DNA of 64,000 nucleotides, from the NCBI RefSeq assembly GCF_900102945.1, contig NZ_FNGI01000006.1:62001-126000 (forward strand), given 5' to 3'. This DNA comes from Modicisalibacter muralis. Its GTDB lineage: Bacteria > Pseudomonadota > Gammaproteobacteria > Pseudomonadales > Halomonadaceae. Numbering within the stretch: the first letter of the stretch is position 1; every line of letters starts with the position of its first letter. Shown one piece after another: positions 54,536-64,000 of this stretch. The notes under the pieces are model-generated. The model did not search any database. It saw only the letters and a program-made list of their open reading frames with translations, and was not told where the DNA came from. Made by a program: the position numbers and the translations under genes.

Positions 54536-56356
54536 TCACAGGTCGCGGCGCTGCTCGGCCAACCACGCAAGCGCTCCCTGGGTCGTGGCCCACTGGTCGC
54601 GCATCAGGGCCCGGTACTGCCAGGCCTCGGCCTTGGTACCCGGCTCCGGCACCTCCAATGCAAGTGGCACCGGGCGCGGATTGTCGGCGCACATCATGGC
54701 GATCGCCTGGCTATTGAGCGCATGCACCGCACGCAGGGAATCCAGGGCCTCGTCGAGGCGTTCCAGGCGATACAGCGCCAGCACGCGCCCCATCAGCACG
54801 CCCAGTAGCGGCCCTTCGTCATTCGGCTCACGCTGGTAGCTCAGGGTCACGGCTTCTTCGTCGCGGCCCTCGCGCAGCAACTGGTCGAGCACCAGTTCGC
54901 GCAGGCCGAGGCTGTCCTGTTCGTCCAGTACCAGTAATCGCTCCGCCAGTTGGCGCGAGCGCCGGCGAGCGCCGCGCTCCATGCCGACCACCAGGGCCAG
55001 GCCGGTGCGCAGCAGCAGCGCATTGTCGGCCTCGTCCCAGGCGAAACGGCCACCCTCCTGCTCGAGCTGGCTGAGCCAACGCTCGAAGCGAATCGCCAAC
55101 GGCTCGAAGAACGACTCGGCCATCCACGGCAGGCTGCCGAAGCGGCTGGCCAGCGCCATGGTCAGCGCCTGGACGACTTCGGGCGAATCCAGCCACTCGG
55201 GATGCGCGCAGACTTCACCCAGCCACTCGCCGGCATAGGGCCAGGGATCCTCCTTGAAACCCAAGGCGGCATCTTCATCCACCTCGACCTTGAAGGCCGA
55301 TTGCCAGGCGGCGAACAGGGTATCCTCACGTGCGCTGGAGTGGTATTCCAGGCTGCCATCCTCGGCGTGGCGAAAGGTCAGGCGCGGTGCGCCGGACAGG
55401 GCCTCGAGCAATGCCTGAAGGCTGATCAGCGGTTCGGCCAGCGCTTCTTCGGAATTGACCATCTGCTCGGCGAGCGTGGCGCCGGGGTTGTCGGCCAGGT
55501 CGGCCAGAAATTGCAACTGGTCGGGATCGAGATCGCCCCGGCGCGCCAGCCGGCGGAACCAGAAGCGCGCCCGCTCGCCGGCTTCATCCGGGTGCCCTTC
55601 ATGCAGCAACAGCATGGCCTCGATGTAGGCCAGCGTCGGCGAATCGGGCAACGTCTGCTGGGCGCGCACGAAGGCTTCGCGAGCGCTAGCCAGATCGTCG
55701 CTGTCGAGATGCATCAGGCACAGCCGTTCGAGCGCCACGCCGCGCAGAAACAGCGGTCCCTGGTCGAGAATCGCATCGAGCAATGCGGCCTTCTTGCGAT
55801 GGAAGCCGCGCTCCTGGTAGATATCGATCAGCAATTCGAAGGCAGGCTCGGCCTGCTCCGGCAACCCGCTCCAGTCGGCAGCGTCGAACAGGGTCTCGAG
55901 GATTTGCTGGGCACGACCGCGCTGGCCACTCTCAGCCGCGATCAACCCAGCCTCGAGCAGCGACTGGGCGGGCGCCCGACCGCTGTCCAGTGCCGCTTTC
56001 AGGGTGTCGCCCTTCCATTCGCGTAGCGACAGCATCCACATCAGGTGCTCCGGTACCGGCCCCGGCAAGGTGACATCGCCACAACAATGTTTGGTCTTGC
56101 GCCCCGAATCGCACCAGCAGGGCTCGTTACGCCCCGGCCGCGCCAGGGGTTCGCAGGCGAAATCCAATCGCTCGAGCGGTGTCTGGTTCCATAACTCCGG
56201 CGCCAGCGCCTGGGCCAGCGCCAGGTTGCCGCCCAAGCGTCGGGCGCCCTCGCCACGCGCCCAAGCCATCAATGACGGGTAATGTTCATCGTCGCGGATC
56301 GCCGCCAGCGCGCCGCCAGCATAGCCCAGCAGCTGTTCCACCCACATCGCCAGCAT
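54536..56356 (-). CDS. SEC-C motif protein with TPR-like repeats
   Basis: 606 residues. The SEC-C zinc motif is RNEPCWCDSGRKTKHCCG (about residue 85). The rest is rich in leucine/alanine helices, with repeated LYxLE-type spacing that resembles TPR repeats. No catalytic motif is seen. The start at 56356 has GGGAGG upstream; TTG at 56383 is the longer alternative. SEC-C zinc motifs can bind protein partners such as SecB; the role here is unknown. Confidence 0.8.
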   Translation of the reverse strand: MLAMWVEQLLGYAGGALAAIRDDEHYPSLMAWARGEGARRLGGNLALAQALAPELWNQTPLERLDFACEPLARPGRNEPCWCDSGRKTKHCCGDVTLPGPVPEHLMWMLSLREWKGDTLKAALDSGRAPAQSLLEAGLIAAESGQRGRAQQILETLFDAADWSGLPEQAEPAFELLIDIYQERGFHRKKAALLDAILDQGPLFLRGVALERLCLMHLDSDDLASAREAFVRAQQTLPDSPTLAYIEAMLLLHEGHPDEAGERARFWFRRLARRGDLDPDQLQFLADLADNPGATLAEQMVNSEEALAEPLISLQALLEALSGAPRLTFRHAEDGSLEYHSSAREDTLFAAWQSAFKVEVDEDAALGFKEDPWPYAGEWLGEVCAHPEWLDSPEVVQALTMALASRFGSLPWMAESFFEPLAIRFERWLSQLEQEGGRFAWDEADNALLLRTGLALVVGMERGARRRSRQLAERLLVLDEQDSLGLRELVLDQLLREGRDEEAVTLSYQREPNDEGPLLGVLMGRVLALYRLERLDEALDSLRAVHALNSQAIAMMCADNPRPVPLALEVPEPGTKAEAWQYRALMRDQWATTQGALAWLAEQRRDL

Positions 56357-56433
56357 CGCCACCCTCCCGCGTAAAAATCGCAACAGTCTAACATGCCGGC
56401 CCGATCACGCTCATCACATCTAGCGCAGCGCTT

Positions 56434-58407
56434 ATGGCAAATGCTAGGTTACGACCTTGGCTAATGCCCAAGCCCTACCGCGTAAGGACCAACGACTTGC
56501 GACTGCCGTTTCTCCGCCCATCCACGACCACCGCCGAAACACCCCAGATTCGTCTGGAGCGCGAAGGGCGCGACGAGATTCGCCGCATCACCTCGGCGGT
56601 GGAAAAGGTGCCGTGGTCGGTCAACCTGCTGCAGATCCTGTGGACCGCCGGCCCGGTCACGCTGCTCGGCGCCTGGGGCGGTTATCTGCTCGGCTACGGC
56701 AAGGCACCCACCGCCGAGAACTATGTCTTTTTCATCTCCTATACGGTGATTACCGGCGCGGCGGGGATCATCGCCAATCTCGTCTATAACCTCACTGGCG
56801 GGCGCCGGGCGGAAAAGACCGCCGGCAAGATCGAGCGCGTCATCAAGAGCCTGCCCGAGCTGCTACTGGTGACGCGCAATCTGATCGTCGAGAGCCTGGA
56901 GGGCGATGCCCGGCGCCGCGAGGCCGCCGCCATGTTGCTGCGCAAGCAGGATCTATCGCCGGAAGGGGTCGAACTGGCCGCCATCGAATTGCTCGACGAT
57001 CGTGATAGCGCGCGGATTCTCGCCCAGATCGATATCTATCGGCGCGTCGGCCTGCATGCGCGCATCCGCGACCTGATCGCACTGTATGGCGAAACCTTCG
57101 AGCCCCAGTTCGCCGAGTTGGCCGAACTGGCACCCAATGCCACTGCCCTGCTGCGCGAACGCTTCGAGGGTCAGGCGCCCAACCTGCGGCGTGGCGTAAC
57201 CCGCGATGACAACTTCATCGAGCGTATTCTGGCCGCCATCGGCCAGAACGATGAATTGCTGATGACGCTACAGGACGTCGAGGAGATGCTGATCCTCGCC
57301 TTCGAGCTGATCAGCGGGCGCAAGATTCCCATGCTGACCTTCGAATACAAGGGTCGCTGGCGGCTGGCGCGAGCCTTCGATAGCCTCGAGGAAGCCCGCG
57401 CTCGCCACCGCATTGCCCAGGCCACCGGGTTGTCACGACTCAAGGCGTTGACCGCCTATCTTGCCGAGCAATCGGGCACCTTGGTCGAGGACGCCGCCGC
57501 CGGACTGCGCGCCGAGGTATTGCTCGAGCGCTCGCAGCAGGCCATGGACGCGCTCGCCGAGCAGACTCAGCATCTCGCCCAGGCCGTCGCCGCCGGCCAG
57601 AGTGACCGCCGTGGCGCGCTGCGCCGCAAGGCCGATCTGCTGAGCAATGCCATTCGACTCTACAAGGCCGCTTACAGCGCTTACGAGCAAGTCGGCCGCA
57701 GCCACGCCCAACTGCTCAAGATGTCGCAGCGCTGGGAAGCCATCAGCACCGACCTGAGCGATGAAAGCACAAGCCTGCGCCTCGGCCCTGGCCGTCGTGG
57801 CCTGCGTATCCGCGAGCATGTGATCGCGCTCGACGATGCCGCCAAGGCCGAGGTCTGCAAGCATTTGGCCAAACACCTCGCAACCGGCACCAGCGAGGAG
57901 CGGCATCTTCAGCACCATCAGCAACTCGAGCGCGACTCCCTGCTGACCGTCGGCGTCGATGCCGCCAAACGCCTGGCCATCGAAATCGCCCTGGCGCTGG
58001 AGCCGCATATTCAGCTCTCGCGACCCGAGGTCCAACGTGCCATCAATAGCTCGAATGCCGCCGACTTCGGCCAGATCGAACCCAACCTGTCGGCGGCGGC
58101 GAAGGCCGCGCTCGGCGCGGCGATGGTCAAGGAAATCGACGTCGATCTATCGCGTACCGCCGAATCACTAGCCCTGGCGCTGGTCCGCCACTATCGCGTC
58201 GAACTCGATCCCGCCGCCAAGGCGTTTCTCATCGATCAGTACGCGGCCCGCGAAGCCACCCTCAATATGCTTTCCAATTACCTGGCGAGCCATTCGCGCG
58301 GCGACACACGCAATGTCAGCTATTTGAGCCAGCGGCCACCCGCCGTCGGCGCGCCGCCGCGTGACTGGTATCGGGCGTTGGTCCAGGCACGCCGCGCGCT
58401 GAATTGA
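56434..58407 (+). CDS. Unknown 657-residue protein with two membrane segments
   Basis: Two hydrophobic segments (about residues 64-88 and 96-118) are followed by a long, charged, helical soluble part rich in Ala, Leu and Glu. No known motif is seen. Starts at 56434 and 56464 are both possible. It lies 58 bases before topB on the same strand and could be co-transcribed. The mostly helical soluble part suggests a scaffold or stalk, but no function can be assigned. Confidence 0.7.
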   Translation: MANARLRPWLMPKPYRVRTNDLRLPFLRPSTTTAETPQIRLEREGRDEIRRITSAVEKVPWSVNLLQILWTAGPVTLLGAWGGYLLGYGKAPTAENYVFFISYTVITGAAGIIANLVYNLTGGRRAEKTAGKIERVIKSLPELLLVTRNLIVESLEGDARRREAAAMLLRKQDLSPEGVELAAIELLDDRDSARILAQIDIYRRVGLHARIRDLIALYGETFEPQFAELAELAPNATALLRERFEGQAPNLRRGVTRDDNFIERILAAIGQNDELLMTLQDVEEMLILAFELISGRKIPMLTFEYKGRWRLARAFDSLEEARARHRIAQATGLSRLKALTAYLAEQSGTLVEDAAAGLRAEVLLERSQQAMDALAEQTQHLAQAVAAGQSDRRGALRRKADLLSNAIRLYKAAYSAYEQVGRSHAQLLKMSQRWEAISTDLSDESTSLRLGPGRRGLRIREHVIALDDAAKAEVCKHLAKHLATGTSEERHLQHHQQLERDSLLTVGVDAAKRLAIEIALALEPHIQLSRPEVQRAINSSNAADFGQIEPNLSAAAKAALGAAMVKEIDVDLSRTAESLALALVRHYRVELDPAAKAFLIDQYAAREATLNMLSNYLASHSRGDTRNVSYLSQRPPAVGAPPRDWYRALVQARRALN

Positions 58408-58465
58408 TTGGCATCAGCGACCGATACTGTAAAAATACCCAGACCCAAAATCGGAACACTCCTTC

Positions 58466-60400
58466 ATGCGCCTGATCATCGCCGAGAAACCCAGCCTAGC
58501 CCGGGCCATTGCCGATGCCCTGCCCGGCAGCGTGAGCCGTGAAGAAGGCGCACTGCGCGTCGGCGATACACGGGTCAGTTGGTGCCTCGGCCATCTGCTG
58601 GAACAGGCCGCCCCGGACGTCTACGATCCGCGCTATAAGCAGTGGCGTCTCGATCATCTGCCGATCGTCCCCGAGCGCTGGCGACTCACGCCCCGCCCCA
58701 AGGCACGCGGCCAGCTCAAGGTGCTGCGTGCCCTGTTCAAACAGGCAAGCGAGGTGGTACATGCCGGCGACCCGGATCGCGAGGGGCAATTGCTGGTCCA
58801 GGAGGTCATCGAGCATCTGGGCTGGCGCGGTCCGGTGTCGCGGCTGTTGATCAGCGATCTCAACCGCCCGGCGGTACACAAGGCCCTCGCGCAGATGCAG
58901 GATAACGCCGTTTATCAGACGCTATATCACGCCGCCGAAGCGCGTGCCCGCGCCGATTGGCTGTATGGCATCAACCTGTCACGCGCCTGGACGCTGACCG
59001 GCCGCCAGGCCGGGCATGACGGTGTGCTCTCGGTGGGGCGAGTGCAAACCCCGGTGCTGGGGCTGGTGGTACGCCGCGACCTCGATATCGCCCGCTTCGT
59101 GCCGCGCCCTTTTCATGTGCTATGGGCGGATTTCCAGGTTGCCCAGGGTATCGTGCGCGGCTGGTGGCAGCCCGGCGAGACGCATCCGCTGGACGATCAG
59201 GGGCGCCTGATGAAGCGCCAGCCTGCTGTTGATCTGGCCGCGCGACTGCCCGGCGCCGAAGGCCGGCTGACAAGCCTCGAGGCGCAAGACAAACGCCAGG
59301 CCGCCCCATTGCCGTATTCGCTGTCGGCGCTGCAGGTCGATGCCTCGCGGCGCTACAAGCTCTCGGCCAAGGTTGTGCTCGATATCTGCCAGTCGCTGTA
59401 CGAACGCCACCGCCTGATCACCTATCCACGTTCCGATTGCCGCTACCTGCCCCAGGCGCATTGGGCCGAGGCCCGCGCGACGCTGGGCAATGCCTGCGCC
59501 AATGATCCGACGCTCGAGGAGTGGCTCGCCGATGCCGACTTCTCGCTGCGCTCCAAGGCCTGGAACGACAAGCAGGTCGGCGCTCACCATGCCTTGGCTC
59601 CCAGCGGCGCGACACCCGACTTCAGCCGTTTGTCGACTAGCGAAGCGAATATATTCCGATTGATTGCCCGCAACGTACTCGCCCAGTTCTACCCGGCGCT
59701 GCAAACCCGCGACGTCAAGGCGCAGTTCACGGTGCTCGACGAGCGCTTTCATGCCCAGGGTCGCGAGATTCTCGTCGCCGGCTGGAAGCCGCTGTTCGCC
59801 AGCCGTGACGACGCGCCGCCGTTGCCACCGCTGAGTGAAGGCGAAGCCGCCCGAGTCATCGACCAGGCGGTGGAGGACAAAGAGACACGCCCGCCGGAGC
59901 CGTTCACCGACGCCAGCCTGATCAAGGCGATGATGAACGTCGCTCGCTACGTCGAAGACCCAGCGGTCAAGCGCACCCTGCGCGATACCGACGGCCTGGG
60001 CACCGAGGCCACCCGCGCCAACATCATCGAAACGCTGCTCGATCGTCGCTATCTGGTACGCCAGGCAAGCGCCCTGCGTGCCACCCACACCGGTCAGGCG
60101 CTGATCGCGGCACTACCCGAGCCCGCCACCCGCCCCGAACGCACGGCGCTCTGGGAGCAACGGCTACGCGCTATCGCCGAAGGCAACGATCAGGCCGCGC
60201 CGTTTCTCGATGCCTTGATCGTCGATTTGCGCACGCTGCTGGCCAGCGCCGATGCCGAGCGCATGCGTCAGGCATTGGGCAGCGCCGAAGGATTCGAGGC
60301 CGCGCCCAAGCGGCGCGCTAACAAGAGTGGGGGCAAACGCAAGACGACACGCCGTCGCACCTCGGCATCGACCGCCAGGCGCGGTAGCTCGGGCTCATGA
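58466..60400 (+). CDS. topB: DNA topoisomerase III
   Basis: 644 residues. Toprim domain: IIAEKPSLARAIADALPG and HAGDPDREGQLLVQEV (metal acids). Catalytic tyrosine in LITYPRSDCRYL. A basic C-terminal tail (KRRANKSGGKRKTTRRRT) replaces part of the zinc fingers found in topA. It removes negative supercoils and decatenates replication intermediates. Its stop overlaps panE by 4 bases (ATGA). Confidence 0.95.
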   Translation: MRLIIAEKPSLARAIADALPGSVSREEGALRVGDTRVSWCLGHLLEQAAPDVYDPRYKQWRLDHLPIVPERWRLTPRPKARGQLKVLRALFKQASEVVHAGDPDREGQLLVQEVIEHLGWRGPVSRLLISDLNRPAVHKALAQMQDNAVYQTLYHAAEARARADWLYGINLSRAWTLTGRQAGHDGVLSVGRVQTPVLGLVVRRDLDIARFVPRPFHVLWADFQVAQGIVRGWWQPGETHPLDDQGRLMKRQPAVDLAARLPGAEGRLTSLEAQDKRQAAPLPYSLSALQVDASRRYKLSAKVVLDICQSLYERHRLITYPRSDCRYLPQAHWAEARATLGNACANDPTLEEWLADADFSLRSKAWNDKQVGAHHALAPSGATPDFSRLSTSEANIFRLIARNVLAQFYPALQTRDVKAQFTVLDERFHAQGREILVAGWKPLFASRDDAPPLPPLSEGEAARVIDQAVEDKETRPPEPFTDASLIKAMMNVARYVEDPAVKRTLRDTDGLGTEATRANIIETLLDRRYLVRQASALRATHTGQALIAALPEPATRPERTALWEQRLRAIAEGNDQAAPFLDALIVDLRTLLASADAERMRQALGSAEGFEAAPKRRANKSGGKRKTTRRRTSASTARRGSSGS

Positions 60401-61284
60401 TGTCGGGCGGCGACTGGCTGATCCTCGGCTCCGGCGCCCTGGGTCGTTTGCTGGCCACGCGACTAAGCGGGCAAGTGCCGATCGCGCTGGTCGGAAGAAA
60501 GGCCAGCACCCAACCACTGTCGTTGACGACGCCCGAAGGGGAAACCCTGGCCCACAAGGTGGCACGGATCACCACGAACCAGGCGCCAGCCCAACTCGGC
60601 GTGATTCATTTGACCACCAAGGCTTATGCCGCCGAGGCGGCACTCGATGAGCTCGCCGTCTGCATCGCTGATGAGACGCCGCTGGTGCTATGGCAAAACG
60701 GTTATCAAGTGCAGGAACCGCTAACGCGACGCTGGCCCGGCCCGGTACTCTGCGCAACGACAACCGAAGGCGCCTATACCCAAGGCGACGACGGCGTGGT
60801 ACATGCCGGTCATGGCCACACCTTTATCGGTCATCTCGATGGTTGCCACCAGGATCTCGCCGCACGGATCGCCAGCCGCCTCACCAGCGCCGGTTTGAGC
60901 GCCGAGCCGTGCAGCAACATTCGCCAGCGGCTAGGGCATAAGCTCGCGATCAACGCGGCGATCAACCCACTCGTCGCACGCTTTCGCATTCGCAACGGCC
61001 AACTGCGCGACCGCCCTTTTCGGCCGATGGTCGACGCGGTCATCGCGGAAGTCACCGCCATCATGCACGCCGAAGGCATCGAAGCGCCTGAGAGCGGCTG
61101 GTCGGCAATGATCTGGAAGGTGATCGAAGGCACGGCCAGCAACCGCGCCTCGATGCTACAGGACGTACTCGCCAATCGACCCACCGAACGCGACGCCATC
61201 CTCGGCCCGCTGCTCGATGCGGCCATGCGCCACGGGCTCGATGTGCCGGTGCTGACGGCGCTGTATCGGGAAACGCCGGGGTAA
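60397..61284 (+). CDS. panE: 2-dehydropantoate 2-reductase
   Basis: 295 residues. NADP fold LILGSGALGRLLATRL (GxGxxG), catalytic Lys in GHKLAINAAINPL, substrate loop ASNRASMLQDV near the C-terminus. It makes pantoate for CoA. ATGA overlap with topB suggests joint transcription, although the functions are unrelated. Confidence 0.93.
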   Translation: MMSGGDWLILGSGALGRLLATRLSGQVPIALVGRKASTQPLSLTTPEGETLAHKVARITTNQAPAQLGVIHLTTKAYAAEAALDELAVCIADETPLVLWQNGYQVQEPLTRRWPGPVLCATTTEGAYTQGDDGVVHAGHGHTFIGHLDGCHQDLAARIASRLTSAGLSAEPCSNIRQRLGHKLAINAAINPLVARFRIRNGQLRDRPFRPMVDAVIAEVTAIMHAEGIEAPESGWSAMIWKVIEGTASNRASMLQDVLANRPTERDAILGPLLDAAMRHGLDVPVLTALYRETPG

Positions 61285-61340
61285 GCTAGAAGCTAGAAGC
61301 TAGAAGCTAGAAGCTAGAAGCTAGAAGCTAGAAGCTAAGA
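61285..61340. repeat. 7-base tandem repeat (GCTAGAA)x7 plus one imperfect unit
   Basis: GCTAGAA is repeated seven times exactly (61285-61333), then GCTAAGA. It starts at the panE stop. Behind it, two short hairpins GGCGCGTAGCGCC (61370-61382) and CCGCGTAGCGG (61400-61410) fill the space to the convergent ppc stop. Non-coding; possibly a transcription end or a slip-prone spacer. Confidence 0.9.
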
Positions 61341-61434
61341 ATGATCTTGCCCCTAGGGTTTTTCTTCAAGGCGCGTAGCGCCGTTCTTCCAGCTTCCAGC
61401 CGCGTAGCGGCGCTCTTACAGCTTATAGCTGTCA

Positions 61435-64000
61435 TTATCCCGTGTTACGTAGGCCGGCGGAGATCCCCGCCATGGTCACCATCAATGCCCGTGACAGCGC
61501 CGGGCTGATCGCCCCATCGGCATCGCGGTTACGCTGCAACAGCTCGGCCTGCAAGCCATGCAGCGGGTCGATATACGGATTGCGCACGTCGATGGCCTGG
61601 CGAATCAGCGGCGTTTTCTCGAGCAGCTCATGCTGATCGAGAATCTCCAGCAGGCTGCTTTCCAGGTGCTGTAGCCGCTCACGCAGTTGTTTACCGAGTG
61701 CCTTCAGCGAAGGCTCGTCGACCAGGCGATGCTCGTAGTAAGCGGCGATATCGACATCGGCCTTGGCCAGCAGCATCTCGAGCATGTCGAGGTAAGTGCC
61801 GAAAAACGGCCACTTGTCGCGCATTTCGCGTAGCCGCTCCAGGCCACCTTCCTCTTCCATGCGCGTGGCGAAGGCCTCGCCGCTGCCCAGCCAGGCCGGC
61901 AGCATCAGACGGGTCTGCGTCCAGGCGAATATCCATGGAATGGCGCGCAACGATTCGACGCCGCCTTCCTGGCGGCGCTTGGCGGGGCGTGATCCCAGTG
62001 GCAAGCGCCCCAGCGCGCCTTCCGGCGTCACCGCGCGAAAGTACGGCACGAAGTCCGGCGTCTCGCGTACCACGGTGACATAGGCGCTATGCCCGATATC
62101 GGCCAGACGATCCATTTCCTCGCGCCATTCGGGCTCCGGCGTGGGCGGCGGCAACAGCGTGGCCTCGAGCACCGCGCAGGCGTAGATTTCCATCGAACGC
62201 AGGGCGATATCCGGCTGACCGAACTTGAAACGGATCATCTCGCCCTGCTCGGTGACGCGCAGGCTGCCGTTCACCGAGCCCGGCGGCTGCGACAGAATCG
62301 CCGCGTGTGCCGGGCCACCACCACGCCCGACGGTGCCGCCCCGACCGTGAAACAGGGTCAGGCTGACGCCGTGGCGCTCACAGACTTCGACCAGGGTTTC
62401 CTGGGCACGATACTGCGCCCAGGCGGCGGCCAGTTGACCGGCATCCTTGGCGGAATCGGAATAGCCGATCATCACTTCCTGGCGATCGCCCGCCAAACGC
62501 CGATACCCCGGCAACGACAGCAACCGATCGATCGCTTCGCCGGATCGGTTGAGGTCGTCGAGCGTCTCGAACAGCGGCGCGATCGGCAGGCGAACGTCGC
62601 CACCGACTTCCTTCATCAGCAGCGCCACCGCCAACACATCGGAAGGCTGCCCGGCCATCGAGATGATATAGGTGCCCAACGCTTCGCGGTGCTCGCCGGC
62701 GATGGTACGAAACGTATCGAGAACCTCGCGAGTCTCGACGGAACATTCCCAACGCCGGGGAATCAATGGACGCTGGGAGGCCAATTCCTCGAGCAGAAAC
62801 TCCTGACGCCGGGATTCATCCCACTCGTGATAGTGGCCCAGCCCCAGATACGCGGTGAGTTCGTCGAACACCTGACTATGACGGCTGGATTCCTGGCGGA
62901 TATCGAGCTTGGTCAGCGTCACGCCGAACACTGCGACGCGGCGCAGTGTATCGAGTAGCACGCCGTTGGCGATGCCGTCGAGGCCGACGTCGCACAGCGA
63001 GCGATAACAGGCCAGCAGCGGCGCATAGAGTTGATCGCGGGTCTCGATGATCGGTCCGCCATCGTAGGACTTGCCATCCAGGCAGGCCTTGGCCCAGTCC
63101 CGCGTGGATTCGACGCGTGTCACCAGTCGCTTGAGCAACGCACGATAAGGCTCGGGCTCGTCACCGACGTCGGCTTTCAAGGCGCTATTGGCCTTCCACA
63201 TCGACAGCTCGACCTTGAGTTGCTCGAGATCGCGCAGGTAGAGATCGGCGGCCATCCAGCGCCCCAGCAGCAACACCTCGCGGGTGACCTTGGCGGTAAC
63301 GTTGGGATTGCCGTCACGATCGCCGCCCATCCACGAGGCGAAACGCAGCGGCGCGGCATCCAGCGGCAGTCGCTCGCCCGCAGCATCGAGCAGCAGGCTG
63401 TCGAGATCGCGGTGAAAATCGGGCACCGCCTGCCACAGCGAGTTCTCGATGACCGCGAAACCCCACTTGGCTTCGTCCACCGGGGTAGGCCGCTCGTGGC
63501 GAATCTCGTCGGTATGCCAGGCCTGGCTGATCAACTCCTGCAAACGACCATGCGCACGCGCAGCCTTTTCGGGGTAATCGACGGCGCCTTCCATGGCGGT
63601 CAGGCAATCGTCGATGGCGTCGTATTTCTGAATCAGCGTGCGGCGGATGACCTCGGTAGGATGCGCGGTGAGCACCAGTTCGACGCGCATGTTGGCCAGG
63701 GTCTCGACCAGTTGACGCGATTTGTGGCCGGTTTCGCGGATACGCTCGAACAGCTCGCCGAGCGCCGGCTGCGAGCCGGGCTTGTAATCTTCGACGCGGC
63801 GAAAACGCGCGCGGTAGTGTTGCTCGGCGATATTCGCCAGGTTGAGAAACTGGTTGAAGGCGCGGGTCACCGGTAGCAGGTCCTGATCCGGCAGGCCGCG
63901 CAGATAATTGATCAGTTCGCGTTGGGAGGCGCTACCATCCTGGCGACCGGTCTTGGCAAAGCCGCGGATCGTCTCGATCTTGTCGACGAAGCCGTCGCCC
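61435..64000 (-). CDS. ppc: Phosphoenolpyruvate carboxylase (partial, start beyond the right edge)
   Basis: The frame stays open to the right edge, so the N-terminus is missing; about 855 residues are seen. Catalytic His in VLTAHPTEV, then GYSDSAKDAGQLAA, the glycine loop FHGRGGTVGRGGGP and the C-terminal RNTG. It fixes bicarbonate to PEP, giving oxaloacetate. GTG at 63870 is an internal codon, not the start. It converges on panE across the tandem repeat. Confidence 0.97.
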   Translation of the reverse strand, partial: GDGFVDKIETIRGFAKTGRQDGSASQRELINYLRGLPDQDLLPVTRAFNQFLNLANIAEQHYRARFRRVEDYKPGSQPALGELFERIRETGHKSRQLVETLANMRVELVLTAHPTEVIRRTLIQKYDAIDDCLTAMEGAVDYPEKAARAHGRLQELISQAWHTDEIRHERPTPVDEAKWGFAVIENSLWQAVPDFHRDLDSLLLDAAGERLPLDAAPLRFASWMGGDRDGNPNVTAKVTREVLLLGRWMAADLYLRDLEQLKVELSMWKANSALKADVGDEPEPYRALLKRLVTRVESTRDWAKACLDGKSYDGGPIIETRDQLYAPLLACYRSLCDVGLDGIANGVLLDTLRRVAVFGVTLTKLDIRQESSRHSQVFDELTAYLGLGHYHEWDESRRQEFLLEELASQRPLIPRRWECSVETREVLDTFRTIAGEHREALGTYIISMAGQPSDVLAVALLMKEVGGDVRLPIAPLFETLDDLNRSGEAIDRLLSLPGYRRLAGDRQEVMIGYSDSAKDAGQLAAAWAQYRAQETLVEVCERHGVSLTLFHGRGGTVGRGGGPAHAAILSQPPGSVNGSLRVTEQGEMIRFKFGQPDIALRSMEIYACAVLEATLLPPPTPEPEWREEMDRLADIGHSAYVTVVRETPDFVPYFRAVTPEGALGRLPLGSRPAKRRQEGGVESLRAIPWIFAWTQTRLMLPAWLGSGEAFATRMEEEGGLERLREMRDKWPFFGTYLDMLEMLLAKADVDIAAYYEHRLVDEPSLKALGKQLRERLQHLESSLLEILDQHELLEKTPLIRQAIDVRNPYIDPLHGLQAELLQRNRDADGAISPALSRALMVTMAGISAGLRNTG

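Overview
The window is GC-rich, densely packed DNA from a gammaproteobacterium, most likely a halophile of the Halomonadaceae (Halomonas or a close relative). This rests on the overall gene set (proS, ppc, rfaH, ampG, an OsmC-YcaO fusion, liu genes, a TRAP transporter), the style of the proteins, and inverted-terminus and 7-bp tandem repeats that I recall from that family. The taxonomic call is inference; there is no rRNA or tRNA gene here to settle it.

Layout. 0-3.4 kb: end of a leucine/isovalerate (liu) catabolic operon (liuC end, liuD, liuE). 3.4-21 kb: an accessory region. It begins with AT-rich orphan genes, all on the minus strand and separated by attC sites of integron gene cassettes (cluster A, 3.4-5.4 kb). 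Then come katG, an AAC(3)-I-like acetyltransferase, small stress/detoxification-type genes (DUF1801, cupin, DUF2200, quinol monooxygenase-like, GST, a proline-racemase-family protein with an odd active site, several VOC proteins), a tetR/fabF pair and an OsmC-YcaO fusion. A second set of attC sites lies at 18.2-20.9 kb (cluster B). No integron integrase is visible, so these are attC clusters without an integrase. 21-34 kb: ordinary chromosomal genes (thioredoxin-like protein, secreted GDPD, macrodomain, methyltransferase, ArsR/SRPBCC pair, CDF transporter, cytochrome b561, ABC exporter, diguanylate cyclase, MoxR/VWA pair). 34-36.4 kb: satD-DUF3307-amidase operon behind a strong AT-rich palindrome.

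36.4-48.3 kb is the most interesting part. Two catabolic operons sit side by side, each with a divergent LysR regulator. The first is mmsA plus a GMC alcohol oxidase/dehydrogenase. The second is a six-gene operon: RuBisCO-like protein, EctD-like 2-oxoglutarate dioxygenase, a three-part TRAP transporter (DctP, DctQ, DctM) and a four-carbon acid sugar kinase (DUF1537). The RuBisCO-like protein keeps the carbamylated-lysine triad and most substrate-binding residues. Kinase plus RuBisCO-like protein recalls the OiaK/OiaX step of D-apiose breakdown, but the usual oxido-isomerase is missing and a dioxygenase is present instead. The operon therefore probably imports and degrades an acid-sugar-like or branched organic acid by a route I do not recognise.

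48.5-64 kb: housekeeping genes (proS, a lytic transglycosylase, a GGDEF-EAL protein, rfaH, ampG, a SEC-C protein, an unknown 657-residue membrane protein, topB, panE, and ppc running off the right edge).
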